Positions 1-8,385 of a stretch of 10,275 nucleotides of DNA are shown in pieces (the first letter of the stretch is position 1; each line of letters starts with the position of its first letter). The position numbers and the translations under genes are program-made. Source of the stretch: Cephalothrix simula. Lineage: Eukaryota > Nemertea > Palaeonemertea > Archinemertea > Cephalotrichidae. Location: positions 1-10,275 of the forward strand of contig JAXIUW010229286.1 in the NCBI GenBank assembly GCA_035591015.1, given 5' to 3'. The notes below the pieces were generated by a model. It was given only the letters and a program-made list of their open reading frames with translations. It was not told the DNA's origin and searched no databases.

Positions 1-1153
1 AGGTGTTTATTGCACAGTGCATATAAATGTTAAGTTTTTGTAATAAAAAAGATTTATATGATCGAAAACCCTAAATAGAATTTTCTAATTTGTCTAAAAA
101 GATTTTTAAAAGTTTGGCGCCGGTTTTTGCGCAACTTTTGATGAATATCTGGTTTATGGCCAATGAAAATATCAATGAAAATATTTGAATTATCAAGTAC
201 ATTACATATGTAGATAGGTAAACCACAAAACCGTTTATGAAGTTATAACGAGATAACAGTACAACTAGTATAGCATTATCAAAATCATATTAACTGATAT
301 GGTTTTGGTATTATCAAATAAACATAAAAATTACCAGTACTAAGTAAATATACATGACAACAAAATCACACGGAAAAAATACAAAAATCCAAAATTATGT
401 TTCCACACCAAAATACTATGAAATTTAATAACTGACTTTAACAATAAAAATCCGGACAGATAAAAGATTTATTTTAAACTTAAATATCAATGAAATACAT
501 AATGATTTTCCTAAAATCCTAGAATTTATTTCCATAAGTTTAATTAAAATTGCTGAAAGAAAGCGCCCGGCCAAAAATAACAACAGAAAATGTGGAAAAA
601 AGCATTTTGTGGCTACTATAAACTAAGACTATCATGGAATTCAGCAAACTATTGTACTTTAAAATATATTAAAAGCCAAAACATATTTAAAATTTGCAAA
701 TTTCAAATGACAAGAATAATATAATTGGAGTATAGAAAGAGAAAAAACTAAAATTAATCATTAAAACACACAAAAAAGAGCCATGCATTTAAAACAAGCT
801 TTTTAGGCACTTATATTAAAACAATAGACATTCCATTATATAAATTACTAATAAAATTCCGAAGCAAACAATGATTTAGTCATTAAGAATACCCGGTAAG
901 AATATTAGAAAAAAGAAATATACATTTAAACCTAATTATAAATACATTTTATTAAAAAAGTGATGTCAACCCTAAATATAATAGATGCAGAATAACTAGC
1001 TAAAAGAGGACATATAAAAAACAAAGTGTCCTATTAGGTCTATCATTCAATAAATAAAAACGAGAAAACAACAAGTTTTACCTATCTAAGCTAAAAAAAA
1101 AGTTACATTATGAATATGATATACATGATAGGAGTATTTAACTGACGTACTCT
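1..1153. other. A+T-rich non-coding stretch
   Basis: No open frame, splice-flanked exon or long repeat stands out on either strand. A small hairpin at about 274-313 (ATCAAAATCATAT against ATATGGTTTTGGTAT) is the only structure I noted. It is probably an intron or the 3' flank of the minus-strand gene. Confidence 0.5.
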
Positions 1154-1280
1154 TATGAAGTCATGGTGATAACGTCATCAATCTTCCCTATGAAATTATG
1201 ATGGCGTTATCAAGCCTCGTGTGACGTCATGATGATGATGACGTCATAAAACCTCCCTATGACGTCATGATGAAATATAG
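1154..1280. repeat. Minisatellite of about 35-bp units rich in TGACGTCA
   Basis: Three and a half diverged tandem copies start at 1154, 1189, 1220 and 1258 (lengths about 35, 31, 38, then partial). They share the pattern TATGA-GTCATGATG, then ACGTCAT-AA, then CCTCCC. The last one and a half units contain three exact TGACGTCA palindromes, at 1222-1229, 1239-1246 and 1260-1267. TGACGTCA is the known CREB/ATF binding palindrome. Whether it acts as a regulatory element here is unknown. Confidence 0.75.
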
Positions 1281-2082
1281 AGATGGGATGACTTTAAAAA
1301 TCGGTAACATGATTCGTATAAATAAGAAGTAATACTTTTTAAAACAAACGCTAAAATGATTTTTCTTAAGCTCAATAAAAAAATAGAGCCTTCTTAGGAT
1401 ACAACCGGTGCATTTGCATATACAATAAATAACAATAATATCTACAGTTTATTGCCTTCATCAAACTACAATACCAATTTAACAATTTGCGTAAAATGAA
1501 TGATTGGGTCACGTGCGAAAATTAAACCACGTGATAAGTCACATGGCATAAACTTTTTTCAATGCCTATGGATAACAGCTATGAATAAATTAGCTAGGTC
1601 GTATTTACATATATTTAATATTCTAAATTAATTTACAATATCACAAAAAACTAAAAGAACCATTTAAAAATGATCCAAGGTATCTCTAAAAAGATTTTGC
1701 ATTTCCAAAACAACAATATCACAGCTTATGTTCACCGGATCAGTGATGCTTTAGTAGTACGTCGAACACCCGAGCGACTGCAAAATAAAATATTTTAAAA
1801 ATTAAACAAATTTCAAAATTTTTTCTAAAATTACATATTTTCATGTCAAGTTGTATCACAAATTTTTAAGACAGTAAATTTATCAGACAACAGGCTATTT
1901 TGAAAAATAAATTCATTCAAACTGTTTTTGAAGGTTTTTAATAAAAAATAAGAGCAGATTTTAGCATTACATGTATTTGCTAAATTGCTAAACTGCTAAC
2001 TATTAGGGATAGCTAGGGATAGTAACAATTACTAATGTTAATGGCCAGAAAATTCTTTGAAAAACTTAATGGTCAAAAGAAG
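1281..2082. other. A+T-rich stretch, mostly unassigned
   Basis: It contains two CACGTG E-boxes 18 bp apart (1510-1515 and 1528-1533), the candidate exon at 1736-1777, and tiny tandem repeats at 1977-2022 (TTGCTAAA units, then TAGGGATAGC units). Otherwise nothing is recognised. Confidence 0.4.
1736..1777 (-). CDS. Candidate small exon in A+T-rich flank
   Basis: This is a small, clearly less A+T-rich island on the minus strand. The acceptor is TTTTATTTTGCAG (AG at 1778-1779) and a possible donor is GTGAAC (1730-1735). If the preceding exon leaves one base, as 3333-3375 would, it reads ARVFDVLLKHH followed by TGA and would be the last coding exon. If the preceding exon leaves two bases, it reads RSGVRRTTKASLIR and is open to the donor. 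The third frame has an early stop. Which, if any, is used cannot be decided here. A minus-strand AATAAA occurs at about 1446-1451, roughly 290 bp downstream. Confidence 0.22.
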
Positions 2083-2660
2083 TTACATGGTACCAAAGAC
2101 TAATGCATTAAAAGGTATCTACTGGGAAAAGCTCCATTTTCAAACTACAATTTTAGCCACCTTTAGACTAAAGAAGTAATTGGTGTTGTTTTCTGATTCT
2201 GATCCCATCCTATAAACATCTGCCATTTATCTCTATAAAATATATTTATTTTAAAATGACCCTTTTCAAACTCTCCTAGCCGATAGATTCATCCTACTCG
2301 AAGTAAATTAACAACCTGTTTACAAGTTTACAAATTTATCCCTAATAGTCGAAAATCGATCATTACATATATGTACGTCATTACGTCAGCTGACATGAAT
2401 TTTAACCAACTTTAACAAAAAATCAATCCAACTGGAAGTAAAATTAATCAAAGGGGCTAAGATAGCAAAAAGAATCGGTTTAAAATCAAGATTTTTATAT
2501 AGAAAGAAATGGCAGACATTTATGGGATGGATATGTATGAAAAGATGAGATTTCAAATGATCAGAATCATAATCGCTTCACTAAAACTAAAAGTGACTAA
2601 AATTTTAGTTTGAAAACTGGCGTTATACCTTTTGTATTAGCTTTTTGATGGTACTGTAAA
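2083..2660. mobile_element. Foldback (long imperfect inverted repeat) element
   Basis: The left arm, about 2083-2303, pairs with the reverse complement of about 2434-2660. Shared landmarks in order are TACATGGTACC against TACAGTACC, AAAAGGTAT, TTTTCAAACTA, AATTTTAG, TGATTCTGATC, CCATCC then TCTGCCATTT, and ATTTTAAA with CTAGCC near the inner edge. Indels and substitutions are frequent, so the copy is old. The unpaired centre is about 130 bp and includes GTACGTCATTACGTCAGCTG. Weaker pairing may continue outward to about 2050 and 2700. No coding potential; it resembles a non-autonomous foldback/MITE DNA element. Confidence 0.7.
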
Positions 2661-3332
2661 TCATTACAAAAGTTATCCTTAATAACTTGGAATCTTTGAA
2701 AAAAAATTAAATAGTTTAATACATATCGCCTTTCAAAATATGACTACGGCGTGTTAATTGTTAATAAAAAACATGAAAATACTAAATTTAACATTAGTTA
2801 TGAACTCCACTGTCACAGAACTACAAAAACTGGCAGCAAAAAGACTATAAAGAGTTAAATATGAGGTGGTGCCACCATTCCAAAACTAAACGTACGAATA
2901 GAATGCCCAATTTCGTACTTTTGGGTACACATCATGAATATGTAATTAGTAAATTAGCATAGCATGCTTTGTGTCAATGATATCTTGCGGAACTCGGCCT
3001 AAAAAGTAAAAAGCTATTCATAAATCATGTCATGTTTTTTTTTCTTATAAAGGATTTTAACATTCGAAAACAAAAAGATGCAAAAGAACTTAAGCCATTC
3101 AAATAAATGAAAATAAAACAATTTACGTTTCACATATCTGGAGGGATCTAATTTTAAAAAAAAAGAACAAATTTTAAAGATAATTTTGAAAGGTAGGCCA
3201 AGCGAAGCTGGGCATGATTTTGTGAAGGCTACATCATACATGCAATATATCAAGATTTGAAAAAAGTGTGAATATTCGAATTATCAGAAAATTAAATTTT
3301 CCATGATCCCTCCAGATTTTATCTTTCTTTAC
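2661..3332. other. A+T-rich stretch with no recognised feature
   Basis: A minus-strand open stretch at 3014-3253 is rich in Phe, Lys and Leu, as random A+T-rich DNA gives, and has no domain or clear splice context. I treat it as non-coding. Confidence 0.45.
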
Positions 3333-3375
3333 CTGACTTTTTTAATTGAAGGCAATTCTTATTGTCAACGAGGGA
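3333..3375 (-). CDS. Candidate small exon (alternative downstream chain)
   Basis: This is a minus-strand stretch of 14 codons plus one base. It reads SLVDNKNCLQLKKS after the acceptor GTCTAGCAG and ends at a good donor, CAG before GTAAAG (3327-3332). Phase 0 at its start agrees with the end of the 4513-4678 exon. It leaves one base, which matches the two-base start needed by one frame of the candidate at 1736-1777. The pyrimidine tract is only moderate, and GTCTAG offers a competing acceptor three bases earlier. Confidence 0.2.
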
Positions 3376-3472
3376 CTGCTAGACCAGCTACGATAATAAA
3401 CAACACTAATCAATAGGGAAACATACTTAAAAATTAGGGAACGTCACAAAGGCCGGCAGTGGGTCATAATTT

Positions 3473-3511
3473 TCACGAATAGATAACCTTGAGATACCCT
3501 TGAGACGGTCC
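3473..3511 (-). CDS. Candidate terminal exon (alternative 3' end)
   Basis: On the minus strand a good acceptor (GATTTTTCCTTTAG, AG at 3512-3513) opens a less A+T-rich stretch. Read in phase 0, as the 4513-4678 exon would require, it gives GPSQGYLKVIYS and then a TGA stop at 3473-3475. Another frame stays open longer, through a stretch reading ENYDPLPAFVTFPNF, but it would need a preceding exon ending with two spare bases, and none was found. The island could also be an unrecognised repeat. Confidence 0.2.
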   Translation of the reverse strand, partial: GPSQGYLKVIYS

Positions 3512-3675
3512 CTAAAGGAAAAATCATGAAGGATACTTCGGCACATATCTAACTACGTTTTTATGCACTTCAAATTAGTTTGAGGTACTAAAAAAATTGT
3601 GTGCCATATCAACAACTTTAAAAGGTGCCTGTTTGTCATGCATTCGCTAAATTATACATTCAAGCACTAAATATA

Positions 3676-3770
3676 ATAAATAATATAATCAGCAAAATAA
3701 TTAATAATAAATTAGCAAAATAATGTAAAATACAAAAATAATGAATAATATAATTAGCGAAAAGCAAACG
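3676..3770. repeat. A+T-rich degenerate tandem repeat
   Basis: A motif close to AATAATATAATTAGC-AAA recurs three times (near 3678, 3700 and 3745) in a nearly pure A/T background. The copies differ by indels. It looks like simple-sequence DNA with no coding content. Confidence 0.45.
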
Positions 3771-4063
3771 AATCAACATAAACTACATTTGAATACGGAA
3801 CTGAGGAGTAGCTACATTGCGAGTTTCTAAAGGCAAAAACTAATATTACCGTAAAGGCATCGCAAAAAATAATTAAACTACCAAAATATTTGTTAAGCGT
3901 AATACTTCTAGAAATATAATTTTGTGCCGAAACAGAAAGGTACCGAAAATAGGAAAAAGGAAACGTGGTTTTATTATTTTTGTTTACATTTGTGCAAAAT
4001 ATCCATAGTTTTGTACGTTTTTGAACACCACGTGACTTTGTGAGGTTGTGACGTATCACTTAC

Positions 4064-4087
4064 CAAATAACGTAGTCGAGGGAAGTT
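4064..4087 (-). CDS. Candidate 24-bp microexon downstream of exon 3
   Basis: On the minus strand, eight codons (NFPRLRYL) lie between a T-rich tract ending TTTTTTTTAAAG and a strong donor GTAAGT (4058-4063). A phase-0 exon would follow on directly from the phase-0 end of the 4513-4678 exon. The acceptor has A before AG, which is weaker than CAG or TAG. All three frames are open, as expected by chance in 24 bp. The donor is the best evidence, and chance is a real alternative. Confidence 0.2.
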
Positions 4088-4207
4088 CTTTAAAAAAAAA
4101 TAATGGCATGCATTTAGCTTTGTGACATGCATAAAATCTCTCTAATTGTATTATTAATCACTATCAAAATCATTCGCATCATGGAATTAAAAGCATAAAA
4201 ATCAAGG

Positions 4208-4272
4208 ATGTCACAAGTGCGTAACGCAGGTAAGAAACGTAACCGACGTTACATTCGTTACGTATGTGACAT
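4208..4272. repeat. Imperfect hairpin rich in GTAAC/GTTAC
   Basis: ATGTCAC (4208-4214) and GTGACAT (4266-4272) are exact inverses and enclose further pairing CGTAACG with CGTTACG and CGTAAC with GTTACATTCG. The segment is richer in CpG (several ACGT and CGTAAC words) than its surroundings. A second TGTGACATGCA occurs upstream at about 4120-4130. It may be the remnant of a small inverted-repeat element. Confidence 0.4.
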
Positions 4273-4512
4273 GCAAACATAGGTGCTGCCCAGGACAAAC
4301 AAGCTAATGTAATGAACGTTTAATAAAAATGAAACTCGATAAGCGTAAACCTTATCTTTTCTATACACTTAGTATTCAAAATAAAATCGTGTCCGAAATC
4401 TGGTGCAGCCACTTTTGTGTTAAGATTTCACACAAGAAGTCACTACGATGGTCAAACACAAAGTGCCCTCTAGTGGGGTAAGGTAGAAGATTAATAGGCC
4501 AAAATCACTTAC

Positions 4513-4678
4513 TGCCTCAAATTCAAAGGGGCGATTTTTGGATATGTAAGGCGATAATCTTGTGAGGTCTGTCGCTGACTTATAGAGGGTGTTCGATCTA
4601 GTATAGTATGGGTCTCGTATGAGCTCCTGTTTTTTGTATTCGGACAAATCATACTGTGATGAGCTGAGCTTATACGAG
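4513..4678 (-). CDS. Internal coding exon 3: Tyr/Ser-rich segment
   Basis: This is a 166-bp exon, one base plus 55 codons. The acceptor is excellent, a long pyrimidine tract ending CCCTCTTTCCACTTTAG (AG at 4679-4680). The donor is a perfect GTAAGT (4507-4512). The first base, C, completes the GG carried over from the 8386-8574 exon, and the exon ends on a codon boundary (phase 0). The peptide runs SYKLSSSQYDLSEYKKQEL, then IRDPYYTRSNTLYKSATDL, then TRLSPYISKNRPFEFEA. It has seven tyrosines and one SP site and is otherwise polar, consistent with a cytoplasmic or scaffold-like disordered region. That reading is inference from composition. The open frame runs on past both splice sites, but the sequence beyond them becomes T-rich and intron-like. 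The preceding intron is 3,707 bp and holds the RT relic and three foldback elements. The protein family is not recognised. Confidence 0.75.
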
Positions 4679-4822
4679 CTAAAGTGGAAAGAGGGAAAAA
4701 CAAGAAATTTATTAGAACATTCAACATGCAAGTGAAAACAGATTTTTTACCGAATTAGTGAAGTATTTACGTGAAACTATTAGGTTTTAATGATGAACTG
4801 ATGTCATACAAATCATGATTTT

Positions 4823-5152
4823 CAGGGTGGTCACATCTTAAGTTTTAATCTTAAAATTATTTTTGTTTAAGATAAATTTTTTCTAACAGCAAATAATTAT
4901 ATTAGTATCGCCTGCAAAAAAAATAATTCGGTACAAAATTATAATAGCGGCCCAAAGAGCGAACCTTCAGGTACGCCTTATGTGACTCAAAATAATTCTA
5001 GCTATCTCAAGGTATTAATATAAAGCATTTTAAAAACTAAATTAAGTGGTTCACTAGATTAAATCTATCTTAAAGAATAGCATGATGAATGGTGTCAAAT
5101 GCCTTGGACAAGTCAATAAACAACACTGCCGCATTAGAAAGTGACCACCCTG
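4823..5152. mobile_element. Block bounded by a perfect 12-bp inverted repeat (hAT-like termini)
   Basis: CAGGGTGGTCAC at 4823-4834 is exactly repeated in inverse orientation (GTGACCACCCTG) at 5141-5152. CAGGG-type ends are typical of hAT-superfamily transposons and their MITEs, and a related CAGGGTGGC end occurs at 9516-9524. The 330-bp block contains almost nothing but the RT relic. The flanking 8-bp sequences (ATGATTTT and GTAACACG) do not match, so no target-site duplication supports insertion as a unit. It could be a non-autonomous element carrying an RT fragment or a coincidence of old nested insertions. Confidence 0.45.
4886..5138 (-). pseudogene. Decayed non-LTR retrotransposon reverse transcriptase relic
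   Basis: Three reverse transcriptase motifs occur in the correct order on the minus strand, in different frames. At 5073-5138 is the motif-A region FIDLSKAFDTIHH with the catalytic Asp of AFDT, ending at a stop. At 4942-4977 is GVPEGSLFGPLL, close to the GVPQGS-LGPLLF block, followed at once by a stop. At 4886-4918 is the active-site region FAGDTNIIICC, where the usual ADD is AGD, so one catalytic Asp is lost. Spacing between motifs is about 40 and 63 codons from motif A, much less than I recall for intact elements, so internal deletions have occurred. Stops and frame changes make it non-functional. The motif style (DLSKAFDT, GVPQGS, ADDT) is known from CR1/Jockey/RTE-like LINEs; the clade cannot be decided. 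No endonuclease, ORF1 or poly-A tail is seen. Confidence 0.88.
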
Positions 5153-6116
5153 GTAACACGTAGCTTAGTAACATGTACGATTATAAGTAACGTTTTCGTT
5201 TAATTTCTAAATGTTTTTTACAGTTTTTATCTAAAACACCAATTTGCCTAATCAACAGAAAATTAAATCTGTGGTTAAAGACAATACCCAAACTTTGGTT
5301 AGTGCAATCGTAAGGAAGGATATAGTGCAAGAACTATATGGACAAAGTTACTTCCACCATTAACGTTCGTAACAGCTGTAACGTTAATTCATTGTCCCAC
5401 TACTAGTTAATTGACAAGACGAAACAAAACTCGATTATAATCTACAAAAGTGTTATAATCCCAAAATGGTTAGCAATCGTTAGCCTTCGAAACAAATTAT
5501 ATTGTTAGAAGAAACAAGATCATATTAAGTCCAGGACAAATGCACCTCAATAATCAAAAAGGAATTTGGGGGAAATGAACGATCTGACAAAAGATTTTAG
5601 AATCACCACTTCAATCGTCGAAAAAATTGACAGAAATGGATTCTTGAAAAGCGATCAGCTGATCTGATGTTTCCAATGATACCAATGATGAGGTTCTTCG
5701 GGGGTGGCTCAATTAATACCTCATCCTCCTATCGTTAGAGATTAAGCTATTTTAATGTAGCCAAATATAAGGAGAATGAATATTAGTCACCATGCGATAG
5801 CAGGCGTAGGAAAGATTTCATTGTAAGATAATATAGATGAAAATTAAATTTGGTAAAGGTTGGTAAATTAATTCGAATTCACTAATGATTGAAAAGGAAA
5901 TTTACATATCAACTAAAGAAGAAAGCATCATGCGATAATGAGTATTGACAAAGAAAAAGCGTTCAGACATACAGCCGGGGAAAATACTACTGGATTGAGT
6001 AGGTTGAGAAAGAAATTAGGTGGGTATCCGACCTATTATAATATATTTTTGTTTAAAAAAACCGGAAACAGTCGCCCAAAAAATGTTTAACCCAAAATTA
6101 AAGCTTTCATAGTTAT
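5153..6116. other. Intronic stretch with no recognised feature
   Basis: Apart from the palindrome at 5359-5388 and a 12-bp palindrome GATCAGCTGATC at 5653-5664, I see no gene or repeat. It lies in the large intron between the exons at 8386-8574 and 4513-4678. Confidence 0.45.
5359..5388. repeat. 30-bp near-perfect palindrome
   Basis: ATTAACGTT (5359-5367) and AACGTTAAT (5380-5388) are exact inverses, with an internal ACAGCTGT palindrome off centre. It could form a small cruciform or hairpin. No function is evident, and it lies inside the large intron. Confidence 0.4.
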
Positions 6117-6481
6117 TAACGTCGCGACCTATTATTTCGCAACACCTATTTTATCACAAGTTTATTGTTTTAGCTCTGTTGACGAAAAATCGCTTCCAGT
6201 TTACCCGGTTACTTTGGCTTATTGCTCCATCGGTTGCATAAAGCGAACCTTGATCGCATACTAATACATCGACTAGAGAAGCTTTAATTGGTTTAAGGAG
6301 CGTTCGCTATAAGCAACGGATAGAGCAATACATCGTTACTTCAGCCAAATTTATCCCATTCTATTTTTGTCTGTTGGTAGGAGTAATGGAAACCGGAAGT
6401 GATTTTTCGCGGACAGAGTTGAAACGAAATACTTGCGACACAATACATGTAGGTGTTGAGAAATTACAGGTACCGGCATTA
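6117..6481. mobile_element. Foldback (imperfect inverted repeat) element
   Basis: 6220-6249 matches the reverse complement of 6301-6330 at 25 of 30 positions (TATTGCTC...GCGAAC). Outward, CTCTGT followed by CGAAAAATC and CTTCC at about 6175-6197 pairs with about 6389-6421. Further out, TTTCGCAACACCTA (6135-6148) pairs with the inverse of TTTCTCAACACCTA (6450-6463), and TAACGTCGCGACCT pairs with TAATGCCGGTACCT. The right arm carries an extra segment of roughly 50 bp. The loop between the inner arms is about 50 bp. No open frame of interest. Confidence 0.65.
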
Positions 6482-6989
6482 GGAAAATTCTTTTTATGCA
6501 TATATTCGTAGTAATAATTTTCGGATAATCATTATGGCAGATGTCTCGCAACTATCTGACTTCGTAATTGGTTATCATTTTTATTCCTATGAACTGTCGC
6601 AAGTGTTACTGCGGGTTCGTATATATGACGACACCAATTAATGTCATTCAGCAGTATTAATGAGAGCTGCTGCTAATTGAGGTTGATGAAAACCGTGCCT
6701 GCAACAGGACATTTTGTATTTTAAATGTATCATATATCAACACGTAATAGAACATAATTTTTAAACCAAAATGTTTCCATTAACTGTATGCAAATCGAAA
6801 GTTGAAAACTACCTTAATTGGATGCAACTGCAAATGCAAACATGTAACAGAGAGAATAGTTACATTTTCAAAAAAAATGTAATGATGATCAATATGCGCA
6901 GCATAGGTATTTGCAAAGGCGGTTTTTTTTTCAATTTTGGTGATTTTGAATAACTTTTTAACGACTTTTTCCGGCTTCTTTAATATATA

Positions 6990-7670
6990 CAAATGGATGA
7001 AAAATTTGATGAACCATGGCTTGATGTTAGCTACCCGGCCCCCCGCCAATGTATCATTGGAGAGGGTATACGAAATAGGTGAATTGTAGACGTTTTATGT
7101 CCCTACTGGTGTAGGACAAATTATTGATTTTTTGGATTTGTTGCAAACACAGGATAATAACTATATCAATGGAAAGGGCAAGTAAAATGCAATGAGGCGT
7201 CCGGTTGGGGCCAGCCTCCCCCCCCCCCTCTCCGCAGCCATAGAACGCCCATCAACCCTCCACATAGTAAGTTTAACATGGTGGTGTTTCATGTCCCTAC
7301 CACCACCTCGTGGAAAAAATGGCGGCGTTAAATCGAGAATTTTGATTTTAAACATTTTTGACCACCATTCTTCACCAGTTGGCGGGAGGGACATGAAACT
7401 ATTTTAATGCATTTTACTCGCCCTTTCATTCGATGTCTAGTTTATGGGGGTTGCTATCATCCCGTTTGCCAAAACTCAAAATGGCTATCTCTTTTGGACA
7501 TTTTTAGCCACCCTCCACCAGGTGGTGGTAGGGACATAAAACTACAACCATTTCACCTCATTTCCCATGCCTTTCCAATTATGGAGGTTCCTATACCGCT
7601 AAAATGAGAAACCGACGGGGGGCCTGTTAGCTAACATCAAGCCATACTTCATCCAATTTTTCCATCCACA
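6990..7670. mobile_element. Long foldback (inverted-repeat) element with nested hairpin
   Basis: The left arm, about 6992-7192, matches the reverse complement of the right arm, about 7406-7668, over almost its whole length. Matched landmarks are GGCTTGATGTTAGCTA (7018-7033) with its inverse at 7629-7643, then a GGCCCCCCG tract, then GTTTTATGTCCCTA with its inverse near 7525-7543, then AGTAAAATGCA with its inverse near 7410-7421. The centre contains a second inverted repeat: GTTTCATGTCCCT (7286-7298) and its exact inverse at 7387-7399. A 23-bp copy of the CATGTCCCTACCACCACC motif at 7291-7313 also pairs with 7515-7537 with one mismatch. An 11-C run lies at 7218-7228. Short open frames here on both strands are by-products of the symmetry. 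No transposase, and edges are approximate because similarity fades outward. Confidence 0.8.
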
Positions 7671-7950
7671 TTGGTGTAATCATATTTCATTTTCAAAAAG
7701 GTTTTACCAGTGTCAGTCAATTTCTATCGCAACCTCCTCAGAACTGAAAAACACAAAAGACCAATGAATCCAGTCCTACAAAAACAGAAAGTGAGGTCCT
7801 ACATGCAGTTTCTTCACCATTCAGAGCGAGTGACCTATACTTACACTTTCCGTGTAGAATGCAATCTGATTAAGATAGAAAACTCGAAGGTAAAATTTGA
7901 AAAGGGCCGTACAGTTTAGTAAGTTTAGATGTGAAAACATAACTGGGCGG

Positions 7951-8168
7951 AAAAAGTTTGCGATGAGTAATCAAATAGGGGTCCTAAAGACCTGAAAAAA
8001 GGAAACCTATACATCTATACGTTTTTGATAAGGAAATTGCTAGTCTAGCTTACCAACGTTTCAGGACCTTTCTATAAAATGTTGTTTTCTGATACGTTGC
8101 GAATGTTAAAGGAACTTCTGGGGGTGTTTTAGGGGCCCACTTTTGATTACTCATCAAAAAACTTTTCT
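7951..8168. mobile_element. Small MITE-like element with about 38-bp terminal inverted repeats
   Basis: The left end 7951-7988 (AAAAAGTTTGCGATGAGTAA and onward) pairs with the reverse complement of 8129-8168. The core GATGAGTAATCAAA is identical in both, followed by a GGG-CCTAAA block. Looser similarity continues inward. It is about 218 bp, non-coding, and lies about 220 bp from the donor of the 8386-8574 exon. No target-site duplication was recognised. Confidence 0.55.
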
Positions 8169-8385
8169 TTTTATAGCTTAAAGTTTAGCAGAGATTAAAT
8201 ATTATAGTAACTAGTTTTTTCGAGGTTAGTATGTTACAAGAATCATTATATCAAATTGGAGGAAATTTACAGCATGACACCCCTTTTTCGGTACAGCAAA
8301 ACAAATGCAAAATACGCAAATCATGCATTTTAGCCTCCCATATCCAGTTCCTATTAGTATAACACAATCCGTGCAAAATACCTAC

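Noticed and set aside
5653-5664. 12-bp perfect palindrome GATCAGCTGATC
   Set aside because: Short enough to occur by chance and not linked to any other feature.
6351-6551. Minus-strand 66-codon open frame
   Set aside because: It lies largely in one arm of the foldback at 6117-6481 and shows no domain.
6600-6700. Possible minus-strand exon after a TGTCCTGTTGCAG acceptor near 6698
   Set aside because: The acceptor is good, but every frame stops soon and no donor precedes the stops. The neighbouring exons already join in phase without it.
7161-7607. Short open frames on both strands with Pro/Gly-rich peptides
   Set aside because: They fall inside the foldback element at 6990-7670 and exist on both strands because of its inverted symmetry and its C run.
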